A stretch of DNA of 64,000 nucleotides, taken from assembly GCF_037138995.1 (NCBI RefSeq), contig NZ_JBAXHI010000016.1, positions 1-64,000 on the forward strand, given 5' to 3'. The translations under genes were made by a program, and so were the position numbers. Positions within the stretch are counted from its first letter, which is position 1. Each line of letters opens with the position of its first letter. The notes beneath the pieces are model-generated. The model was not told the DNA's origin, ran no database searches, and saw only the letters and a program-made list of their open reading frames with translations. Below are positions 57,646 through 64,000 of this stretch, piece by piece. Origin of the DNA: Chlorohelix sp037138995 (GTDB lineage Bacteria > Chloroflexota > Chloroflexia > Chloroheliales > Chloroheliaceae).

Positions 57646-59970
57646 ATGGAACTAAAGCCTAATAATCGCGTTGCCGAGCGACAAGTACCTAATTCCGCTA
57701 CAAGCAACCGCCCCACTACGGGCAAACTATTACGCCTTTCTTCTGCCATTGCAGCGGGTCTATTTTTGTTGGCATTGGCAGTACAACTGGTACGCGGTAA
57801 ACTGTGGCTGGTAGGCGAATCCGGTATATGGGCGTTGCTGGCGCTAACAATTGTGCTGAAAATTGCAGCTTATTGGCGGCAAGACCAGGGTTTCGGTTGG
57901 ATTCGTCTTCTGCAAAAACGTGTTTCGGTTTATGGCATCGCCATAGCTTTCCTGACCGTTTTCGGATTCTGGTTACGGGTTTGGGGGCAACGTAGCGGGT
58001 TGCCTTATATCTCTGGCGCAGACGAAAGCCTACTAGTAGATTCCGCCACTAAAATCATCAAAACCGGCACGCTGGAACCCACCAATTTTTATTATCCCAC
58101 CTTTTTTATATATTTAAACGCGGTGGTAGCGGGGTTGCAATACCTGTGGGGCAGCTTTACCGGGCTTTACCACTCGCTCAACGATTTGCCCGATCGAACC
58201 TATGCCATCACCACAGCCCCCGAAGCCTATATCTGGGCGCGTACCCTAAGCGCAATAGCCGGAACTGCCGCTATTCCGCTGGCTTATTTCGCCGTTAAAA
58301 GCCTCTGGCAAGACAAACGCGCCGCCTTGCTTGCTGCCGGATTCATCTGTTTTTCCGCGCTGGCAGTTGAGCATTCTCATTATGTGGCGGTGGATATGCC
58401 GCTGGCGACTCTTTCCCTTGCCTTGCTGCTTCCGGCGAGCAACATCGTAAAAAAGGGACGCTGGCGAGATTATATACTTTGCGGAGCGGTGGTAGGGTTA
58501 TCTATCAGCACCAAGTGGAACGGCGCAGTGTTGCTGGTAATCCTCTTCGTGGCGCACTTGCTCAGGCTCAGCCAAACTACTCCTGAAAATCGCTCTGTTT
58601 TGGCGAACATCTATCGCCGATATATAAATCGTAAGCTGATGGCAAGCCTTTTTTCAACTGCTATTGTGTTGGTAGCCACTACACCCCTGATTTTCGCCCG
58701 GATTCGCACCATTGACGATAATCAGGCAGCCAATATCATCAAATATCGTTTCTCACAGGTGGGCTACTCTACGGATTATGCGTGGCTTGGCAATCTTCAG
58801 GTTATTTCAGACGACAGTTTCAGCCTGTTTTTGCTGGGAATGGGCGGTATTTTGCTGCTATTATTCCGGCGCAAATGGGCAGATTGGCTGATATTGTCCT
58901 TTCCTTTCGCCTACTTGCTGGTCAGTAATAGTTATCGCCTGATTTATCGGCGCAATATGTTGCCCTTGTTGGTATATTTTGCTATTTTTGCTGCCCTGTT
59001 TACCGTCTGGACTTATGATTGGCTAGTCAAGCGAGTACCAAAGCTTGCGCTAAATAAATCTGCAAGGCTGGTATTGCCCGGTTTGTTGGTAGTAGCGGTA
59101 ATGTGGCTACCGCTCAACTCCATTTTTTTTGGCGATAATTTTAACGACCAACCCTACAGCTTCAAACGCGCCGAAGATTGGCTTAAAACCAATGCAGGTC
59201 CCGGTGCCTTAAAATTGGTGGAGTTGCGCCAACAACAATGGGGCGCATACCCAAACACTATTGCCGTTTTTGACGACAAGGGCGCGGACGAATACCCGCT
59301 TGCCTACTATCGCGAACGTGGCATCCAGTTTGTGGCGATAAACCGCGACCGAGCAAACAGTTTGGGGAACAGGGGCAGTTACCTTGAACTGTTGCAACCC
59401 GCCCTGATTGCTAAAGAAATCCCAACTAAAACCGTTGATATGCCGGGACCACCCTACACCATCATTCGCACCGGAGTAACGCCCGCTACTCTGACGCTTC
59501 AGCATCCGCTCAATGCCGATTTTGGCAAACTCAAATTACTGGGCGTGAACTCCGGCAAAATCAATTCTGCTAACGGGTTGTACCTACCGCCACCCGGTCA
59601 AGCGCGAGCGCAGGAAAAGTGGGACGAATACAAAGCGGGTGACATTATCGGCTTGAGCATTTATTGGCAAGTAATACAACCGCTTCAAAAAGATTACGTG
59701 TTTTACGTGCATCTACGCCCTACCGACAAGCTCGATACCAACGTGGCGAGCCGCGATACCCAACCGTTGTTGGGGGAATACCCTACCTCAAAGTGGAAAA
59801 TTGGCGAAATCCTGACCGATAACCCTAACCTACTGCTACCGGGCAACCTTGCGCCGGGCGAATATAATCTAGTGTTGGGCTTGTACCTAAATGACGGCAA
59901 GTTTACCCCGCTGCCTCTAACGGACGGCAGCAACTCGGTAACAATCGGCAAGGTGCGAATCGTAAAATGA
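57646..59970 (+). CDS. Large membrane glycosyltransferase-like protein (GT39/PMT-type) with C-terminal domain
   Basis: A 774-residue polytopic protein with about 12 membrane segments. The first external loop carries SGADESLLVDSATKIIKTG and NFYYPTFFIYL, the acidic-pair pattern of GT-C enzymes that use lipid-linked sugars. The last 170 residues form a soluble, beta-rich domain of unknown family. The role is probably glycosylation of a lipid or protein at the outer face. The downstream gene overlaps it by 4 bp (ATGA), so the two proteins are coupled. Confidence 0.78.
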   Translation: MELKPNNRVAERQVPNSATSNRPTTGKLLRLSSAIAAGLFLLALAVQLVRGKLWLVGESGIWALLALTIVLKIAAYWRQDQGFGWIRLLQKRVSVYGIAIAFLTVFGFWLRVWGQRSGLPYISGADESLLVDSATKIIKTGTLEPTNFYYPTFFIYLNAVVAGLQYLWGSFTGLYHSLNDLPDRTYAITTAPEAYIWARTLSAIAGTAAIPLAYFAVKSLWQDKRAALLAAGFICFSALAVEHSHYVAVDMPLATLSLALLLPASNIVKKGRWRDYILCGAVVGLSISTKWNGAVLLVILFVAHLLRLSQTTPENRSVLANIYRRYINRKLMASLFSTAIVLVATTPLIFARIRTIDDNQAANIIKYRFSQVGYSTDYAWLGNLQVISDDSFSLFLLGMGGILLLLFRRKWADWLILSFPFAYLLVSNSYRLIYRRNMLPLLVYFAIFAALFTVWTYDWLVKRVPKLALNKSARLVLPGLLVVAVMWLPLNSIFFGDNFNDQPYSFKRAEDWLKTNAGPGALKLVELRQQQWGAYPNTIAVFDDKGADEYPLAYYRERGIQFVAINRDRANSLGNRGSYLELLQPALIAKEIPTKTVDMPGPPYTIIRTGVTPATLTLQHPLNADFGKLKLLGVNSGKINSANGLYLPPPGQARAQEKWDEYKAGDIIGLSIYWQVIQPLQKDYVFYVHLRPTDKLDTNVASRDTQPLLGEYPTSKWKIGEILTDNPNLLLPGNLAPGEYNLVLGLYLNDGKFTPLPLTDGSNSVTIGKVRIVK

Positions 59971-61298
59971 AACAAACTCGCCTACGCTATCTCGATACGC
60001 TAATTGTAGGACTGGGCGTACTGGCTTATACGCTGGCGCTAACCGGAGATTATTTTGTACCCTTCAAAAGCCCGCTCTGGCTGGCAATGACAATCGGGCT
60101 AATGGCGTTAGCGGGGGCGTACAGGCTGTATGCAGCAGACGGCTTTAACCTTAATGGCTGGCTCTCCGCCAATTGGGCTATTCTAGCGTTAGTAGCGGCT
60201 CTGGCGTTGGGCGGAATATTGCGCTACCAGACCTTGAAAAATGCGCCCGCCTATACCAACGCGGAGCTTGATTTCGCTAAAAGCAGCATCAGAGTCATTG
60301 CCGAAAGCGACTGGAAACCCGCCAGTTATGGAAACCCGCCTTTTTATCTCTATCTGGGCGTGGCTGCCGCTGAATTGAACTTTGCCCAACAAGTCAGCGC
60401 GGGAAACATTGCATCACCTACCGGGCTTACCTCCGAACCTGTAGCAGATTTGTTGCGGCTGTTCAATCTGGGCTTGGGGATATTTGCCATCTTTGCCGTC
60501 TATGGTGCGGCAGGGCTGTTTTGGCAATCCCGGAGGGATGCGGCTATCGCTGCCCTGTTGTTCGCCGCTTGCTGGCTCTCCTACCAGATTACGCCCTCAT
60601 TAGTTCCGCAAAATATCGGCGTGCTGTTGGTGTCTAGTAGCCTCTACTTTATCGCCAGAGCCTACCGCGAGCCTGATTTAGCCTGTATTGCGGGGGCTGG
60701 GGCATTGGTAGGCACTGCTGCCGCTTCATCGTATGGCGCAATCCTGCTGCTTCCTACACTGCTGGTAATTGCGCTACTGAACGGGAAAACAGCTTCAGCC
60801 CGCTTTAAATTCGGCGGTATTGCGCTTGGCGGGTTTGTTGCCGGATTTAGTGTGCTTTGCCCCGGTTGGCTTTTCGGCTGGCAATATTTTCTGGAAGGTT
60901 TAGCGGCAATTCCCAACGCCCCCGCTAGTACAGCCGGAGAATTTCTGAAAACGGCATTACAAAATGACTCAGGTCTATTAACATTGGCTGGACTTAGTTT
61001 TGCATTGAGCTTCTATTTGCGCGGTGAAAAAGCGTGGGTGAGCCGATTGCTACTGTTCTTTCCTTTAGCTTATGCTATCTTGCTTAATTTCATCGGCTCT
61101 TATAAAATTGAACGTCTAGCCTTAATAACCCCTGCGCTGGCAATTATCGCCACACTACCAATAGCAATGGCGAGTGAGTCTCTCCAGCACTACTTTAATG
61201 CTAGAGATGAACGGCATCGCTGGGCAGCCAGCGCCCTGAGTTTAGGGCTGACGCTGGTTGCGATTCTAGGTTCAGTATTTATCAGACGACTTTTTTAG
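59967..61298 (+). CDS. Polytopic membrane protein, partner of the GT39-type gene
   Basis: The 443-residue product has about ten hydrophobic segments and a loop with ELDFAKSSIRVIAESDWKPASYGNPPFYLYL that resembles the first loop of GT-C proteins. It lacks a large soluble domain and clear catalytic acids. Translation is coupled to the preceding gene by a 4-bp overlap. I would call it a probable GT-C family protein; its role is unknown. Confidence 0.7.
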   Translation: MKQTRLRYLDTLIVGLGVLAYTLALTGDYFVPFKSPLWLAMTIGLMALAGAYRLYAADGFNLNGWLSANWAILALVAALALGGILRYQTLKNAPAYTNAELDFAKSSIRVIAESDWKPASYGNPPFYLYLGVAAAELNFAQQVSAGNIASPTGLTSEPVADLLRLFNLGLGIFAIFAVYGAAGLFWQSRRDAAIAALLFAACWLSYQITPSLVPQNIGVLLVSSSLYFIARAYREPDLACIAGAGALVGTAAASSYGAILLLPTLLVIALLNGKTASARFKFGGIALGGFVAGFSVLCPGWLFGWQYFLEGLAAIPNAPASTAGEFLKTALQNDSGLLTLAGLSFALSFYLRGEKAWVSRLLLFFPLAYAILLNFIGSYKIERLALITPALAIIATLPIAMASESLQHYFNARDERHRWAASALSLGLTLVAILGSVFIRRLF

Positions 61299-61310
61299 AA
61301 GGGAAAATAT

Positions 61311-62048
61311 ATGACAATTGCGACTATTCAGCTTCAAAGTCGCGCTCTAAGCCACACGATAGATTACACCGCTATACTACCCGAACCGGATAGAGTAGGT
61401 TCTGGTCCTTATCCGGTTCTTTTGCAATTACACGGCATGTACGATAACCACTCGGCATGGGTGCAAAAATCTAGGCTGGCGGAATATGTACGCGATTTGC
61501 CGCTTCTGGTGGTAATGCCCACCGGCAATAATAACATGTGGGCAAATCTGCATCCCAAACTTCGTTACGAGGATATGGTCATTCAAGATCTGCACGAGCA
61601 GGTTAATAGCCTTTTCAATACCCGCAAGGGCAAATGGGCTATCGGCGGGCTTTCAATGGGTGGCTTCGGCGCGTTGCGGCTTGGATTGAAGTACCCGGAT
61701 AAATTTAGCTCGATTTTTGCTCACTCCAGCGTTATCCCCGATGCTACCGGATTAAAGAAATGGAGCGTACCGGACAAAACCATTCTGGACGACCTCGACC
61801 TGTTCCAAATAGCCTCGAAATTTACTGCCGAGAACTTCCCGGTAGTCAGCTTTGATTGTGGCACTTTTGATAGCTTAATCAAAGATAACCGCGAGTTTCA
61901 TGCACATTTGCAAAAGTTGGGATTACCCCACCAATACACCGAGCATCCAGGTAAACACGATTGGAAATATTGGGATAAATATGCACTAGAGGCAATAGCG
62001 CAGCATTCACAAGTGTTTGGAATTAAGCCAGCGAATATTCCTGAATAA
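61311..62048 (+). CDS. Esterase, alpha/beta hydrolase (esterase D/FrmB-like)
   Basis: A 245-residue serine hydrolase with all three catalytic elements visible: the nucleophile Ser115 in GLSMGGFGALRL, an Asp in DCGTFDSL and a His in HPGKHDWKYW. The family includes S-formylglutathione hydrolase and acyl esterases such as antigen 85. No signal peptide. It follows the membrane protein gene by 13 bp and may be cotranscribed. Substrate unknown. Confidence 0.88.
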   Translation: MTIATIQLQSRALSHTIDYTAILPEPDRVGSGPYPVLLQLHGMYDNHSAWVQKSRLAEYVRDLPLLVVMPTGNNNMWANLHPKLRYEDMVIQDLHEQVNSLFNTRKGKWAIGGLSMGGFGALRLGLKYPDKFSSIFAHSSVIPDATGLKKWSVPDKTILDDLDLFQIASKFTAENFPVVSFDCGTFDSLIKDNREFHAHLQKLGLPHQYTEHPGKHDWKYWDKYALEAIAQHSQVFGIKPANIPE

Positions 62049-62185
62049 TCTACTATTTCTATCAACTTATTCAACATTTTAATCGTGTAATTCATTGACA
62101 CCGAATAGCTATACCGTTAAAATTTGATTCGTATTACTCACTACGAAAATAAGGTCTCCTATTCTTGGGCTTAAAGGGGAAAGAT

Positions 62186-63628
62186 ATGACCATCGAAATA
62201 AAAGCCTCCAGCCAGACTAATCAATTAGGCGTTGGCGAGCTACAGGCTTACGATAATGTGCTGCAACTGATTGGCAATACACCATTGGTGCGCTTACCTA
62301 AACTAACCAGAGGTTTAAAACCGACCGTACTTGCCAAACTTGAAATGCTCAATCCCGGCGGGAGCGTGAAAGACCGCATCGGTATTCGCATGATCGAGGA
62401 AGCGGAAAAGCGCGGGTTGCTAAAAAAGGGCGGTACGATTATCGAACCGACCAGCGGCAACACTGGAGTTGGTCTGGCGATTGCTGCCGCCATCAAGGGC
62501 TACAAAGCCATCTTTATAATGCCCGATAAGATGAGCCAAGAAAAAATTTCGCTGCTCAAGGCTTACGGCGCGGAAGTGGTCATAACCCCAACCTCCGTAC
62601 CGCGTGAATCCCCTGAGAGCTATTACAGCGTAGCGGATAGGCTGTCTCGCGAGATACCGGGCGGATTCCAACCCAATCAGTATTTTAACCCGATGAACCC
62701 CCAAACTCACTACGAAACTACCGGACCTGAAATCTGGCAACAAACCGCCGGAAAAATAGATTATTTCGTGACGGGCGTAGGTACGGGCGGCACTATCAGC
62801 GGGGTTGCCAAATACCTGAAAGAACAAAATCCGTCAGTACGTATTGTCGGAGTTGACCCAGAAGGTTCGCTTTATACCCAGTCGGTAGCGCGTCCTTACA
62901 AAATTGAAGGTATCGGCGAGGATTTCATCCCCGGTACGGTTGACCTGAACCTAATTGACGAATGGGTGACAGTCAGCGACCGTGACGCTTTCCTGATGGC
63001 GCGTAAAGCGGTACGCGAAGAAGGCATATTGGTGGGCGGTTCGTGCGGCGCTGCATTGGTGGGTGCGCTTGAAGTCGCTAAAAATCTGGATGAGTCAAAA
63101 GTAGTAGTGGTATTGCTGCCGGACAGTGGGCGCAGTTACCTAAGCAAAATTTACAATGATGCATGGATGCACGACCAAGGTTTTACCGAACGCTTCCCCT
63201 CGCATCCTCGCGTCTTTGACCTTATTCACAGCCATAAACCCGGACAAAACGAACCGCCTTTCTTTACCGTTCGAGCCGATGAAACGGTGGCAGAAGCCAT
63301 TTCGCTGTTACATCAACACGGAATCAGCCAACTGCCCGTTACCGGAGAATTGAGCTTAACCGGCAAGCAAGTAATAGTCGGTAGCCTTCAGGAACGAACC
63401 TTGCTTGAGAAAATTTTCAAGAATCCTGAAATCGTTACCCAAACCGTTGAGCAAATTATGGATGCGCCCTTGCCTGAAGTTGATGAAGGCGAAGAAATCG
63501 AAGCCATTATCAGTCTTTTCACCCCTTCAACGCCAGCACTGGTGATTGAGCATGATGGCGAGCCGGTGGGCATCATCAGCCGTAGCGACCTGCTAGAGTT
63601 TATTGCACAACAACGCAAAAACCAATAG
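62186..63628 (+). CDS. Cystathionine beta-synthase with C-terminal CBS pair
   Basis: A PLP enzyme that condenses serine and homocysteine into cystathionine. The 480-residue protein has the PLP lysine Lys62 in NPGGSVKDR, the phosphate loop TSGNTG, the second loop GTGGTISGV, and the CBS-type MPDKMSQEKISLLKAYGAEVV stretch. Two regulatory CBS domains make up the last 130 residues (ADETVAEAISLLHQHGISQLPV and MDAPLPEVDEGEEIEAI), likely sensing a nucleotide or S-adenosylmethionine. ATG 62186 follows AAAGGGGAAAG. The cystathionine lyase partner is not adjacent. Confidence 0.92.
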   Translation: MTIEIKASSQTNQLGVGELQAYDNVLQLIGNTPLVRLPKLTRGLKPTVLAKLEMLNPGGSVKDRIGIRMIEEAEKRGLLKKGGTIIEPTSGNTGVGLAIAAAIKGYKAIFIMPDKMSQEKISLLKAYGAEVVITPTSVPRESPESYYSVADRLSREIPGGFQPNQYFNPMNPQTHYETTGPEIWQQTAGKIDYFVTGVGTGGTISGVAKYLKEQNPSVRIVGVDPEGSLYTQSVARPYKIEGIGEDFIPGTVDLNLIDEWVTVSDRDAFLMARKAVREEGILVGGSCGAALVGALEVAKNLDESKVVVVLLPDSGRSYLSKIYNDAWMHDQGFTERFPSHPRVFDLIHSHKPGQNEPPFFTVRADETVAEAISLLHQHGISQLPVTGELSLTGKQVIVGSLQERTLLEKIFKNPEIVTQTVEQIMDAPLPEVDEGEEIEAIISLFTPSTPALVIEHDGEPVGIISRSDLLEFIAQQRKNQ

Positions 63629-63642
63629 AACCGCTCAAATAA

Positions 63643-63673
63643 AAGAACTGAGGGTTACGTTCCCTCGGTTCTT
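63643..63673. terminator. Bidirectional terminator between the CBS gene and the right-edge gene
   Basis: A 12-bp stem (63643-63654 with 63662-63673, one wobble) with T-rich tails on both strands separates two convergent genes. Confidence 0.75.
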
Positions 63674-63690
63674 AATTTTATAAAGCAATC

Positions 63691-64000
63691 CTAATGCTTT
63701 TGCGGTGGATTGTTTTTAAACCATTCCACCGTTTCGTGAATAGCCATTTTCAAAGAAGTAGCCTTTATCCCAAAGGCGATTTCAAACTTACGACTGTCCA
63801 CTACAAAGGGCTTTTCAAATTCATACATCATTTCTACCGTCTCGCGTGCGCCGGGGATAAACAGCCCCGCCATCCGCATCATTGTTTTACTTATTCCGCT
63901 CATTTTTGGCGGGAGTTTGATTTCTTCAAATACCATATTTAGGAACTGACGGGTGGTGAGGGTTTCCGCATTCGGCACATGCCAAGTTTGCCCCAACGCC
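63691..64000 (-). CDS. NAD-dependent epimerase/dehydratase-like protein, C-terminal part (cut by the right edge)
   Basis: Only the last 100 or so residues are in the window, including HVPNAETLTTRQFLNMVFEEI and VVDSRKFEIAFGIKATSLKMAIHETVEWFKNN. The pattern of the substrate-binding end of short-chain epimerase-like proteins is recognisable, while the Rossmann nucleotide site lies beyond the edge. The Met at 63996 is probably internal, not the start. The substrate is unknown. Confidence 0.65.
   Translation of the reverse strand, partial: ALGQTWHVPNAETLTTRQFLNMVFEEIKLPPKMSGISKTMMRMAGLFIPGARETVEMMYEFEKPFVVDSRKFEIAFGIKATSLKMAIHETVEWFKNNPPQKH

Overview
The window is a core chromosomal segment of a free-living bacterium of moderate G+C content. 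Spacers often carry TTGACA-17-TATAAT promoters, most genes have clear Shine-Dalgarno sites, and GTG and TTG starts are common. The style of the genes fits a Chloroflexota-like lineage: lipoproteins with Thr/Pro-rich linkers, large GT-C membrane glycosyltransferases, many TPR proteins, zinc-type S14 and S4, and truA-rplM-rpsI at the end of the ribosomal cluster. This placement is an inference from overall impression, not from a phylogeny. No CRISPR array, prophage or recognisable defence cluster was seen.

Region 1 (1-25 kb) is mixed housekeeping. It holds an acyl-CoA dehydrogenase, a GNAT acetyltransferase and a TPR protein. A tight minus-strand hom-plsC-cobD operon follows. A solitary IS200/IS605-type tnpB element lies just upstream of hom. 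Next come smc, a RibD/DHFR-like reductase with a cysteine desulfurase, a cysteine-less DksA-like protein, lspA-rluD, a Nudix hydrolase, a sugar ABC transporter without its ATPase, a DUF503 protein, a family-5 peptide-binding lipoprotein, a GT-C glycosyltransferase, a small orphan protein and a dienelactone-hydrolase-like protein that lacks catalytic residues.

Region 2 (25-48 kb, minus strand) is the giant ribosomal-protein cluster. In transcription order it reads rpsL, rpsG, fusA, tuf, rpsJ, rplC, rplD, rplW, rplB, rpsS, rplV, rpsC, rplP, rpmC, rpsQ, rplN, rplX, rplE, rpsN, rpsH, rplF, rplR, rpsE, rpmD, rplO, secY, adk, a decayed infA, rpmJ, rpsM, rpsK, rpsD, rpoA, rplQ, truA, rplM, rpsI. It starts at a perfect consensus promoter with a leader hairpin and ends at a strong terminator. 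map is absent from its usual place, infA is a frameshifted pseudogene, and rpoBC are not next to rpsL. Several ribosomal proteins carry unusual low-complexity tails, and palindromic elements sit in some spacers.

Region 3 (48-64 kb) holds leucyl aminopeptidase, a glycosyltransferase with a WecE-type sugar aminotransferase, an acidic TPR protein and a small heat-shock protein. A second tuf gene follows, essentially identical at nucleotide level to the first and preceded by tRNA-Thr(UGU), tRNA-Tyr(GUA) and tRNA-Thr(GGU), an arrangement resembling the E. coli tufB operon. Then come DAHP synthase divergent from rpsU, tRNA-Asn, two membrane GT-C type proteins, an esterase, cystathionine beta-synthase, and the C-terminal part of an NAD-dependent epimerase-like gene running off the right edge.

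The most notable points are the infA pseudogene inside the ribosomal operon, the gene-converted tuf pair with a tRNA-tuf operon, the solitary TnpB whose predicted guide-RNA scaffold overlaps its own 3' coding end, and two family members that have lost signature residues (the DksA-like and the dienelactone-hydrolase-like proteins). I found no clearly new multi-gene system.
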